Numbered from the stretch's first letter, positions 1 through 6,218 are shown. The stretch is DNA of 6,728 nucleotides from Cryomorphaceae bacterium (GCA_027485365.1 JAIXRD010000154.1:1-6728), one strand, 5' to 3'. A program made the numbers and translations. The notes: generated by a model not told the origin, from the letters alone.

Positions 1-222
1 AAATGCCTCATTGTAATGATGAAGTTGAGATAACCTGATTCCGGTTTGCTTTGAGATTTTATAGTAAGAATCTGTTTTACTCGCAATCACGTAACGTACT
101 CTGTTTTCATGAATCAATATTCGAATACTTTCCTGCTTAATTGCCTTGGCGGGTTGGATCGGTTCGGCGAGGATCCTTCCAGCGTTCAGTGCAATAAGGG
201 TGAGTAAAGCGATGCGTTTCAT
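1..222 (-). CDS. Exported protein with LysM-like segment, N-terminal part
   Basis: This is an open frame of 74 codons from ATG at 222-220 to the window edge, with no stop, so the gene continues to the left. The first 19 residues look like a Sec signal peptide: MKR, a hydrophobic stretch IALLTLIALNAG, and a likely cleavage site after RILA. A short linker leads to residues 42-74 (VRYVIASKTDSYYKISKQTG then IRLSQLHHYNEAF). This resembles a LysM repeat as found in Bacteroidota cell-wall proteins: a YxV/I strand, a degenerate 'gDt' position, YKISKQTGI, then a 'L..yN' end. LysM domains bind the N-acetylglucosamine chains of peptidoglycan. The match is from family memory, is degenerate, and the rest of the protein is missing, so an enzymatic domain (for example glucosaminidase or peptidase) downstream cannot be judged. 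No good Shine-Dalgarno is present. The gene is divergent from clpB. Confidence 0.6.
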   Translation of the reverse strand, partial: MKRIALLTLIALNAGRILAEPIQPAKAIKQESIRILIHENRVRYVIASKTDSYYKISKQTGIRLSQLHHYNEAF

Positions 223-283
223 ATAGTCCTCTAACGAATTGTCTGTTTCAAGGTTTCATTATTTGAATTTTTATATCAAAATC

Positions 284-328
284 AGCCAATTTGTCCTTTA
301 TTAATGGGTGTGAGGTGTCAAAATGGCG
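284..328. promoter_or_regulatory. Two inverted-repeat boxes upstream of clpB (putative stress operator)
   Basis: Two 13-bp elements fit an imperfect TGnCA-N3-TGnCA palindrome: AGCCA-ATT-TGTCC at 284-296 and TGTCA-AAA-TGGCG at 316-328. Read on opposite strands they agree as GCCA(A/T)TTTG(A/T)C. Their centres (290 and 322) are 32 bp apart, about three helical turns, so they would sit on the same face of DNA. They lie 58-102 bp before the clpB start. A regulator-binding role in chaperone control is inference from position and symmetry. No perfect TAnnTTTG box was found between here and clpB; the nearest are degenerate (TATGTTTTG at 346-354, TATTTG at 360-365). The region also lies upstream of the leftward exported-protein gene, so it could serve either gene. 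Confidence 0.4.
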
Positions 329-385
329 CTTATGGATTGGTGGTTTATGTTTTGAGCACTATTTGAAACAAAAATTAATACCTAA

Positions 386-3001
386 ATGGATTTAACTAAA
401 TTAACGTCGTTGGCTCAAGAGGCTTTACAGAAAGCACAGGAATTAGCTCAAGAAAACCAGCACCAAGTATTAGATACTGGTCACATGCTAATGGGACTTC
501 TAACGGTAGACAAGGAGGTTGTACCGAGGTTGTTGGATAAGCAGGGTGTGAATCAGTCGGTGTTTCGTGCAGCGGTTAATGCGGTGGTTTCAGGGTATCC
601 GAAGGTTCAAGGCGGTGAGCTGCATATTTCCAATGCGCTTTCTGCTGTCCTTAAAAAAGGAATTAGTGACCTAGACGCTTGGGGAGATTCTTATTTGGCC
701 GTGGATGCCTTGTTTTATCACGTGTGTCAATCCAAAGATTCCTTATCTCAATTAGTGAAAGATTCAGGGATTAATATAAATCAATTAAAAAAAGATATCA
801 TGGAAATGAGAAATGGAGAAAAAGTACAGAGTTCCAGTCAGGAAAATACCTATCAATCCCTAGAGAAATATGCGAAGAACTTGAATGAAATGGCTGCTAA
901 AGGAAAACTTGATCCGGTAATTGGCCGCGATGAGGAGATTCGACGCGTATTACAGATTTTAACTCGTAGAACCAAGAACAACCCGATCTTAATCGGAGAA
1001 CCAGGGGTTGGTAAAACTGCTATTGCTGAAGGTTTGGCCCACCGAATCATTAGTGGAGATGTGCCTGAGAATTTAAAAACAAAGGTGGTTTACTCCTTAG
1101 ACATGGGTTCGTTAATTGCCGGAGCAAAATACAAAGGAGAATTTGAGGAACGCTTGAAAGCTGTAGTCAAGGAAGTGATTAATTCGGATGGTGAAATCAT
1201 TTTATTCATCGATGAAATCCACACCTTGGTTGGCGCGGGGGGCGGTGAAGGGGCAATGGATGCAGCAAATATATTGAAACCGGCCTTGGCGCGTGGCGAA
1301 TTGCGTGCGGTAGGAGCAACAACCCTTAATGAGTACCAAAAGTATTTTGAAAAAGATAAGGCCCTCGTGCGACGCTTTCAAACGGTGCTTGTTGATGAAC
1401 CCGATACGGAAGATGCGATCGCTATCCTACGTGGAATCAAAGAGAAATATGAAAATCATCACAAGGTAATCATTAAAGATGCAGCCATTATTGCCGCGGT
1501 AGAGTTGTCGCAGCGGTATATTTCTGACCGTCACCTTCCGGATAAAGCAATTGACTTAATTGATGAAGCCGCATCAAAACTTCGAATGGAGATTAATTCC
1601 AAACCGGAGGAATTGGATGAAATCGAGCGTAAAATCATGCAACTTGAAATTGAACGTGAAGCCTTAAAGCGCGAAAACAATACCGCAAAATTGGAAGCCG
1701 TTGAAAAAGACTTGGCCAATTTCAATGAAAAACGACAAGGATTGACTTCAAAATGGCAAACCGAGAAACAAATGTTAGAGTCTATTCAACATTCGAAAGA
1801 AGAGATTGAATTATTGAAATATGAGGCCGACGCAGCAGAGCGTGCCGGAGATTACGGCAAAGTAGCTGAAATTCGATACGGTAAAATTCAAGAAGCTGAG
1901 CGGAAGTTAGAAGATTCTAAGAAGACGTTGAGTGAAATTCAATCGGTATCTAAAATGATTAAGGAAGAAGTCGACACCGAAGAAATTGCTGAGGTAGTTT
2001 CTAAATGGACAGGAATTCCAGTACAGAAAATGGTGGAAAGTGAAGTGAGTAAATTACTCAGGTTGGAGGATGAGCTTAAAAAACGCGTGGTAGGACAAGA
2101 AGAAGCCATTGAGGCCTTGTCGGATGCGGTACGACGCTCCCGGGCAGGTCTGCAAGATGCGAGGCGTCCGATTGGTTCATTTATTTTTCTAGGAACTACA
2201 GGTGTTGGAAAAACGGAATTGGCGAAAGCCTTAGCTGAATTTTTATTCAACGATGAAAACGCCATGACACGCATCGACATGAGTGAATACCAAGAAAAGC
2301 ACAGCGTAAGTCGCTTGGTGGGTGCGCCTCCGGGATATGTGGGCTATGATGAAGGTGGACAGCTTACGGAAGCCGTTCGCAGGAGACCATATTCCATTGT
2401 ATTGTTGGATGAAATTGAGAAGGCTCACCCGGATGTGTTTAATGTGCTCCTACAGGTGCTTGACGATGGGCGCTTGACTGATAACAAAGGGAGGCTAGTG
2501 AATTTTAAGAATACCATTATTATCATGACGTCTAATTTGGGATCACATATTCTCCAAGAAACCTTTGAACACGCAAAGGAAAAAGAGTATCCTGAATTGG
2601 CTGTAAAGGCTAAAAAGCAGGTGCTTGAATTGTTGCGCCAAACCATACGACCAGAGTTCTTGAATCGCATCGATGAAACGATTCTGTTCTTACCGCTTAC
2701 CTTATCTAATGTGAAAGATATCGTAGGAATTCAATTAGAGAAACTTAAGGTTCAATTGAAGGAGAAAGGGGTAAGGTTATATGTGGCTCCCGATGCCTTT
2801 CAGCACATTGTATCCTTGGGCTACGATCCATTCTTTGGAGCACGTCCTGTGAAGCGAGTAATTCAAAAAGAAGTGCTGAATAGCTTGTCGAAGGCCTTGC
2901 TTGCTAAGACAGTAGACATGACGCAAACGGTGGTCATGGACATGTTTGAAGGACAAATCGTGTTCAGAAAGCCGGTATTGGCAGAAGAAGAAATCGCGTA
3001 A
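386..3001 (+). CDS. clpB: ATP-dependent disaggregase ClpB (Hsp104/ClpB AAA+ chaperone)
   Basis: This 871-residue protein is full length for ClpB (about 860-870). ClpB is a cytosolic hexamer that works with DnaK/DnaJ/GrpE to pull polypeptides out of stress aggregates by threading them through its central pore. In order: Clp N-domain (about 1-145); first AAA+ module with Walker A GEPGVGKT at 204-211, pore-loop Y249 in KYKGEFEER, Walker B D276-E277 and arginines R329-R330; the long coiled-coil middle domain (about 406-525) that marks ClpB rather than ClpA/ClpX; second AAA+ module with Walker A GTTGVGKT at 603-610, pore-loop Y651 in GYVGYDEGG, Walker B D675-E676, arginine finger R761 in FLNR and sensor-2 R820 in GAR. 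No IGF/IGL ClpP-docking tripeptide is seen, as expected for a non-proteolytic chaperone. The start is fixed because TAA sits immediately before this ATG in frame; no Shine-Dalgarno is visible. All catalytic motifs are intact. Two inverted-repeat boxes upstream may provide stress control. Confidence 0.97.
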   Translation: MDLTKLTSLAQEALQKAQELAQENQHQVLDTGHMLMGLLTVDKEVVPRLLDKQGVNQSVFRAAVNAVVSGYPKVQGGELHISNALSAVLKKGISDLDAWGDSYLAVDALFYHVCQSKDSLSQLVKDSGININQLKKDIMEMRNGEKVQSSSQENTYQSLEKYAKNLNEMAAKGKLDPVIGRDEEIRRVLQILTRRTKNNPILIGEPGVGKTAIAEGLAHRIISGDVPENLKTKVVYSLDMGSLIAGAKYKGEFEERLKAVVKEVINSDGEIILFIDEIHTLVGAGGGEGAMDAANILKPALARGELRAVGATTLNEYQKYFEKDKALVRRFQTVLVDEPDTEDAIAILRGIKEKYENHHKVIIKDAAIIAAVELSQRYISDRHLPDKAIDLIDEAASKLRMEINSKPEELDEIERKIMQLEIEREALKRENNTAKLEAVEKDLANFNEKRQGLTSKWQTEKQMLESIQHSKEEIELLKYEADAAERAGDYGKVAEIRYGKIQEAERKLEDSKKTLSEIQSVSKMIKEEVDTEEIAEVVSKWTGIPVQKMVESEVSKLLRLEDELKKRVVGQEEAIEALSDAVRRSRAGLQDARRPIGSFIFLGTTGVGKTELAKALAEFLFNDENAMTRIDMSEYQEKHSVSRLVGAPPGYVGYDEGGQLTEAVRRRPYSIVLLDEIEKAHPDVFNVLLQVLDDGRLTDNKGRLVNFKNTIIIMTSNLGSHILQETFEHAKEKEYPELAVKAKKQVLELLRQTIRPEFLNRIDETILFLPLTLSNVKDIVGIQLEKLKVQLKEKGVRLYVAPDAFQHIVSLGYDPFFGARPVKRVIQKEVLNSLSKALLAKTVDMTQTVVMDMFEGQIVFRKPVLAEEEIA

Positions 3002-3004
3002 CTT

Positions 3005-3016
3005 CGTTCCACGGGA
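3005..3016 (+). repeat. 12-bp direct repeat CGTTCCACGGGA, left copy
   Basis: CGTTCCACGGGA begins 4 bp after the clpB stop codon and recurs exactly at 3713-3724, 5 bp after the toxin stop codon. The pair brackets the terminator hairpin and the whole toxin-antitoxin module. A related 14-mer, GTTACACGGGATTT (3027-3040), differs at one base from GTTCCACGGGATTT at 3006-3019 and follows it at a 21-bp period. This could be a dispersed intergenic repeat or the remnant of an insertion boundary; the window cannot decide. Confidence 0.6.
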
Positions 3017-3020
3017 TTTG

Positions 3021-3075
3021 AACTGAGTTACACGGGATTTAAAATCCCGTGTAACTCAGTTTTAACATTTTTCTA
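3021..3075 (+). terminator. Long perfect hairpin terminator after clpB
   Basis: Left arm AACTGAGTTACACGGGATTT (3021-3040) and right arm AAATCCCGTGTAACTCAGTT (3042-3061) are perfect 20-bp inverted repeats separated by one A; in RNA the TTT/AAA centre would open into the loop, leaving a stem of about 17 bp. It is followed by an interrupted T-rich tail (TTTTAACATTTTTC, from 3060). It starts 20 bp after the clpB stop and separates clpB from the toxin-antitoxin promoter. The stem is longer than most intrinsic terminators, and the poorly continuous U-tract leaves open a role as an mRNA 3'-end stabiliser or repeat element. Confidence 0.75.
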
Positions 3076-3081
3076 CATTCC

Positions 3082-3117
3082 TTGGTAAATTCACCTCGTA
3101 ACTATTTTTTATATTTG
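3082..3117 (+). promoter_or_regulatory. Promoter of the toxin-antitoxin module
   Basis: TATATTTG at 3110-3117 is a perfect match to the Bacteroidota -7 consensus TAnnTTTG, 25 bp before the antitoxin ATG. The nearest upstream TTG (3082-3084) is 25 bp away, a little longer than the usual 17-23 bp for the -33 element, so the -33 assignment is weak. The predicted leader is about 20 nt. Confidence 0.55.
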
Positions 3118-3130
3118 TATTTAATAAATA
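3118..3130. promoter_or_regulatory. Candidate autoregulatory palindrome of the TA module
   Basis: TATTTA-A-TAAATA is a perfect 6-bp inverted repeat immediately after the -7 box, over the predicted transcription start. Ribbon-helix-helix antitoxins usually repress their own operon by binding short palindromes in this place. The sequence is very AT-rich and such palindromes arise easily by chance, so this is a weak call. Confidence 0.25.
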
Positions 3131-3142
3131 TATATTATAAGT

Positions 3143-3379
3143 ATGTCAACCTTCACGAGTTCTCTTCCTGATGATCTTCTGCAATCTCTTGCGCAAAAAG
3201 CCAAGGAGCTGTCTGTTCCCAAGAACACCCTAATAGAACGTGCGCTTCGCATCTATCTAGAGCAACTCAATCGGGCTTCCTATGTTAAATCCTACAAGCA
3301 AATGGCAGCGGATACGGATATTCAAATGCTTGCTGAAGAAGGAATGGCGGATTATTTAAGTCAACTCGAAGAAGAATGA
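3143..3379 (+). CDS. Ribbon-helix-helix antitoxin (MazE-type partner of MazF/PemK)
   Basis: This small 78-residue protein has an N-terminal pattern (about 3-43) that fits a CopG/MetJ-type ribbon-helix-helix fold: a short strand TFTSSLP, helix DDLLQSLAQKAKELS, then VPKNTLIERALRIYLEQL. Such domains dimerise and bind DNA through the N-terminal ribbon. The C-terminal part (about 48-78) is acidic, ending LSQLEEE, as expected of a flexible tail that wraps and inhibits the toxin. The gene lies directly upstream of the toxin, and their ATGA overlap (3376-3379) indicates translational coupling and a tight operon, the classic antitoxin-first order. The inferred role is neutralising the RNase and repressing the operon from the promoter just upstream. 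The assignment rests on fold pattern plus context; sequence identity to a named antitoxin family cannot be checked here. Confidence 0.82.
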   Translation: MSTFTSSLPDDLLQSLAQKAKELSVPKNTLIERALRIYLEQLNRASYVKSYKQMAADTDIQMLAEEGMADYLSQLEEE

Positions 3380-3708
3380 AGCAGGGCGAAATTTGGTATA
3401 CCGACTTGAATCCGGTGAAAGGGAGTGAGCAGGCTGGATTTAGGCCAGTGATTATCGCTAGTGGAAATTTGTTAAATCAACACGCGAATGTGGTTATTTG
3501 TATTCCCTTAACCACGCAAATAAAAAACTACCATGGAAATCTCGTGTTAGCTCCATTGCCCACGAATGGACTCTCAGCAAAATCCGAGGCGTTAACCTTA
3601 CACGTCCGGTCTATCTCCAAGGCTAGATTGGTACAACGGTTGGGTAATATTTCGAAAACCGAGTTGAAGCAAATCCATACCTGCTTAAATGAAATTTTGA
3701 CGTACTGA
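3376..3708 (+). CDS. mazF: MazF/PemK-family endoribonuclease toxin
   Basis: At 110 residues this is the usual size for MazF/PemK toxins, which cleave single-stranded RNA at short specific sequences and block translation when the antitoxin is lost. The N-terminal signature is clear: GEIWYTDLNPVKGSEQAGFR followed by PVIIAS, with R23 matching the catalytic arginine (GxRPV) and T46 in IPLTTQI matching the catalytic threonine of Bacillus subtilis MazF (R25, T48 there). The C-terminal half (HVRSISKARLVQRLGNISKT and on to the final helix) follows the typical 'R.i.k.RL...g.l' pattern. The frame is intact and both key residues are present, so the toxin is probably active; its cleavage motif cannot be read from sequence. 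It shares a 4-bp overlap with the antitoxin and converges on ahcY. The name mazF is by family; this could equally be labelled pemK. Confidence 0.93.
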   Translation: MKQGEIWYTDLNPVKGSEQAGFRPVIIASGNLLNQHANVVICIPLTTQIKNYHGNLVLAPLPTNGLSAKSEALTLHVRSISKARLVQRLGNISKTELKQIHTCLNEILTY

Positions 3709-3712
3709 ACGA

Positions 3713-3724
3713 CGTTCCACGGGA
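3713..3724 (+). repeat. 12-bp direct repeat CGTTCCACGGGA, right copy
   Basis: This is an exact copy of the 12-mer at 3005-3016, starting 5 bp after the toxin stop codon. It is followed by CACAAA rather than TTTGAA, so the identity ends sharply on its right side. It sits directly against the A-tract of the ahcY terminator. Confidence 0.6.
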
Positions 3725-3727
3725 CAC

Positions 3728-3753
3728 AAAAAAAAGCGGCCTCGGCCGCTTTT
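3728..3753 (-). terminator. Intrinsic terminator of ahcY, shared convergent spacer
   Basis: The stem AAAAGCGGC/GCCGCTTTT (3732-3740 with 3745-3753) carries a CTCG loop. Read on the minus strand the GC-rich stem is followed by eight U residues (A8 at 3728-3735 on the plus strand), a textbook rho-independent terminator 17 bp after the ahcY stop. On the plus strand the tail is only TTTT, so it may act more weakly on transcripts from the toxin gene. Confidence 0.88.
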
Positions 3754-3770
3754 CAAATATAATCTTAATC

Positions 3771-5084
3771 TTAGTATCGGTAATGATCCGTTTTGAATGG
3801 ACCTTTAACATCAACACCGATATAATCTGCCTGTTCTGCAGATAATTCTTCCAATTCCACACCGATTTTAGATAAATGTAAACGCGCTACTTTCTCATCC
3901 AAATGTTTTGGTAAAGTATACACGTCATTTTCGTATTTATCTGAATTATGCCATAACTCAAGTTGAGCTAAGGTTTGATTTGTGAATGAATTAGACATTA
4001 CAAACGAAGGGTGACCGGTAGCACAGCCTAAATTCACCAAACGACCTTCCGCCAATACAATGATGTCGTTTCCATTCACATTGTACAAATCTACTTGAGG
4101 TTTGATTTCCATTTTTGTTTCACCGTATTTGCCGTTCAACCACGCCATATCGATTTCATTATCGAAATGTCCGATGTTACATACGATGGCTTTGTCTTTC
4201 ATTGCTTCGAAATGCTTTCCAGTTACAATGGATTTGTTTCCAGTAGCCGTAACGATAATGTCGGCTAAACCAATAACGCTATCTAATCGCTTTACCTCAA
4301 ATCCGTCCATGGCAGCTTGAAGCGCACAAATTGGGTCGATTTCCGTAACGATTACACGAGCTCCAGAACCTTGCAATGAGGCAGCAGATCCTTTACCCAC
4401 GTCACCGTATCCACATACAACAGCAACTTTACCGGCCATCATAACATCTGTTGCCCGACGAATCGCATCCACTAAAGATTCTTTACATCCGTATTTATTA
4501 TCGAATTTTGATTTGGTTACGGAATCATTCACGTTAATGGCTGGCATCACCAAGGTGCCATTTTTCTTACGCTCATATAAGCGGTGAACTCCTGTAGTTG
4601 TTTCTTCAGACAATCCTTTGATTGCTTCTGTAAGTTCTGGGTAACGATCGAATACCATGTTGGTTAAATCGCCACCATCATCTAAAATCATGTTCAAAGG
4701 CTGACCACCTTCAAAGGCAAATAAGGTTTGTTCGATACACCAATCGAATTCTTCTTCGTTCATTCCTTTCCATGCATATACCGGAATTCCTGCTGCTGCA
4801 ATTGCCGCTGCGGCGTGGTCTTGCGTAGAGAAAATGTTACAAGAAGACCAAGTAACTTCTGCTCCTAATTCTACTAAGGTTTCGATGAGTACAGCGGTTT
4901 GAATGGTCATGTGTAAGCATCCTGCGATACGAGCACCTGCCAACGGTTTTGATGCACCATATTCCGCTCTAAGCGCCATTAAACCTGGCATTTCTGCTTC
5001 GGCTAATTTTATTTCTTTACGTCCCCATTCTGCGAGGGAGATGTCTTTAACTTTGTAGTTCAGTTTTTCTGTGGTATTATTCAT
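3771..5084 (-). CDS. ahcY: Adenosylhomocysteinase (S-adenosyl-L-homocysteine hydrolase)
   Basis: This NAD-dependent cytosolic enzyme splits S-adenosylhomocysteine into adenosine and homocysteine, removing the product inhibitor of methyltransferases and feeding the activated methyl cycle. At 437 residues it is close to the human form (432) and lacks the roughly 40-residue insertion carried by many bacterial and plant versions. Motifs seen: CLHMT with H58, DDGGD with D136, SEETTTGVH with E161, NDSVTKSKFDN with K191 and D195, the NAD-binding loop GYGDVGKG at 225-232, NIGHFDNEID with H306, GRLVNLGCATGHPSFVMSNS with H358, and a C-terminal tail that reaches the neighbouring subunit (K431, Y435). 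The tail reads PFKTDHYRY where PFKPDHYRY is usual; K and Y are kept. A consensus promoter lies 18-47 bp upstream, with no Shine-Dalgarno. hemH is 47 bp upstream on the same strand. A U8 terminator follows. Confidence 0.98.
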   Translation of the reverse strand: MNNTTEKLNYKVKDISLAEWGRKEIKLAEAEMPGLMALRAEYGASKPLAGARIAGCLHMTIQTAVLIETLVELGAEVTWSSCNIFSTQDHAAAAIAAAGIPVYAWKGMNEEEFDWCIEQTLFAFEGGQPLNMILDDGGDLTNMVFDRYPELTEAIKGLSEETTTGVHRLYERKKNGTLVMPAINVNDSVTKSKFDNKYGCKESLVDAIRRATDVMMAGKVAVVCGYGDVGKGSAASLQGSGARVIVTEIDPICALQAAMDGFEVKRLDSVIGLADIIVTATGNKSIVTGKHFEAMKDKAIVCNIGHFDNEIDMAWLNGKYGETKMEIKPQVDLYNVNGNDIIVLAEGRLVNLGCATGHPSFVMSNSFTNQTLAQLELWHNSDKYENDVYTLPKHLDEKVARLHLSKIGVELEELSAEQADYIGVDVKGPFKTDHYRY

Positions 5085-5101
5085 TGTATTGTTTTTCAGT
5101 G

Positions 5102-5131
5102 CAAAAATAGTGATAAATCAAGGAATTCAAA
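5102..5131 (-). promoter_or_regulatory. Consensus Bacteroidota promoter of ahcY
   Basis: On the minus strand, TTTG (5131-5128) and TATTTTTG (5109-5102) are separated by 18 bp. These are exact matches to the -33 TTTG and -7 TAnnTTTG elements. The -33 box begins at the first base after the hemH stop codon. The predicted start near 5097 leaves a leader of about 13 nt, too short for a riboswitch. Confidence 0.8.
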
Positions 5132-6157
5132 CTAAATCCCTATTTCCTTTAATTGATGTTTAAGGGCTTTGATAAATAAAGGGTGATCGTTATTGCTTGG
5201 GACCAAATCTACGGTTTCCCCGCCGTGTTCTTCAAATATTTCTTGGTACTCGCTTCCAATCTCAATTAAGGTTTCCAAGCAATCCGCAACGAAAGCAGGA
5301 CTAAAGACCAAAAGGCGTTTGGCTCCTTTTTTGGCATGTTCTTCCACGATTTTATCGGAGAAAGGCTCTAACCATTTCTTGTCCAAACGGGATTGAAAAC
5401 ATACCGTATATTGATCTTCTTTAAGCCCTAGTTTTTCTACGATAAGTCGGGTGGTTGCGTAGCACGTTGCTTTGTAGCACATTTTGTTTTTGTCGTTAAG
5501 CTCCGACTCACAAGGTTGATCTCCACAAAGGTCGGTACCTTCATACACCTTATCTACTTGACGTTCAGGCAGGCCATGGTACGAAAAGAGGATGTGGTCA
5601 TAGGAGTCAAGGTCGAATGCTTTGGTATTCTCTACGATATTTTCAATGTAATAGGGGTTGTCATAGAATTGTCCCGCCACCGCAACTTCTGGAATAACCC
5701 ACCACGAAGAAATGATTTGCATGGCTTTTTCGATAGCGGAACCGGAAGAGGCGCTCGCATATTGCGGAAATAAGGGGAAAATAACAATTTTGTCGTAGTT
5801 GGCGAGGCGAATGCGTTCAAGCACGGAATCCAGCGACGGATTTTGGTAGCGCATAGCGAATTCTACCGTAACTTCCTCGGGGTTGTATTCTTCTTGAAGC
5901 AGCTTGCTTACGTTCTGGGTGTAGGTGAATAGGGGAGAAACGCCATGTCCAAGTTCCCATAATTCCTTGTAAATCTTGGCGGATTTCGGAGCTCTAAACG
6001 GGACGATAATGCCATTTACCAGGATTTTCCGCGCAAGCCACGGAATATCAATAACACGCCGATCGTTTAGGAATTCGGAGAGGTAACGACGAACGTCGGA
6101 GGTTTTGGGGCTGTCCGGCGTGCCAAGTTGGATTAGGAGAACACAGGTCTTTTTCAT
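5132..6157 (-). CDS. hemH: Ferrochelatase with internal four-cysteine ([2Fe-2S]-type) segment
   Basis: Ferrochelatase inserts Fe2+ into a porphyrin in the final (protoporphyrin route) or penultimate (coproporphyrin route) step of haem synthesis. The 341 residues are normal for bacterial HemH. Seen: N-terminal LLIQLGTPDSP, the MRYQNPS segment (102-108), FPLFPQYASASSGSA (127-141), catalytic H194 in FSYHGLPER, QSR (255-257), and the acidic active-site motif FVADCLETL (289-297) with E295. Between H194 and QSR lie four cysteines, C211, C216, C227 and C232. This fits the class of microbial ferrochelatases in which an internal cysteine segment binds a [2Fe-2S] cluster, described for species including Cytophaga hutchinsonii and Myxococcus xanthus; cluster binding here is inferred. 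The start ATG follows a TACCTTTG promoter box. The downstream neighbour ahcY is co-directional with no terminator between, so some read-through is likely. Confidence 0.97.
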   Translation of the reverse strand: MKKTCVLLIQLGTPDSPKTSDVRRYLSEFLNDRRVIDIPWLARKILVNGIIVPFRAPKSAKIYKELWELGHGVSPLFTYTQNVSKLLQEEYNPEEVTVEFAMRYQNPSLDSVLERIRLANYDKIVIFPLFPQYASASSGSAIEKAMQIISSWWVIPEVAVAGQFYDNPYYIENIVENTKAFDLDSYDHILFSYHGLPERQVDKVYEGTDLCGDQPCESELNDKNKMCYKATCYATTRLIVEKLGLKEDQYTVCFQSRLDKKWLEPFSDKIVEEHAKKGAKRLLVFSPAFVADCLETLIEIGSEYQEIFEEHGGETVDLVPSNNDHPLFIKALKHQLKEIGI

Positions 6158-6188
6158 GGGGTTGAAACAATTCGCAGTTTGGAAAGTT

Positions 6189-6218
6189 CAAAGGTAGGTA
6201 AAACCGATGATTCTTAAA
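6189..6218 (-). promoter_or_regulatory. Promoter of hemH
   Basis: On the minus strand TACCTTTG (6196-6189) is a perfect TAnnTTTG -7 box. A one-mismatch -33 element, TTTA (6218-6215), lies 18 bp further upstream, the same spacing as in the ahcY promoter. The predicted leader is roughly 27 nt. Confidence 0.65.

Noticed and set aside
337..365. Vegetative promoter for clpB (TTG at 337-339 with a TATTTG-like box at 360-365, or TATGTTTTG at 346-354)
   Set aside because: Neither candidate matches TAnnTTTG with proper spacing, so it was not listed as a feature.
853..2670. Several open frames of 60-110 codons on the minus strand inside clpB
   Set aside because: They lie opposite strongly conserved ClpB codons, have serine/arginine-rich low-information translations and no promoter boxes or recognisable motifs. 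They are antisense shadows.
3623..3862. Minus-strand open frame spanning the toxin 3' end, the terminator and the ahcY 3' end
   Set aside because: It runs through the terminator stem and overlaps two well-supported genes in other frames, with no family resemblance.
5085..5131. Possible S-adenosylhomocysteine riboswitch before ahcY
   Set aside because: The consensus promoter leaves a leader of only about 13 nt and the whole gap is 47 bp, too short for an SAH aptamer.
5193..5820. Open frames on both strands within hemH, outside its coding frame
   Set aside because: The hemH frame carries all ferrochelatase motifs; the alternatives show no domains and overlap it fully.
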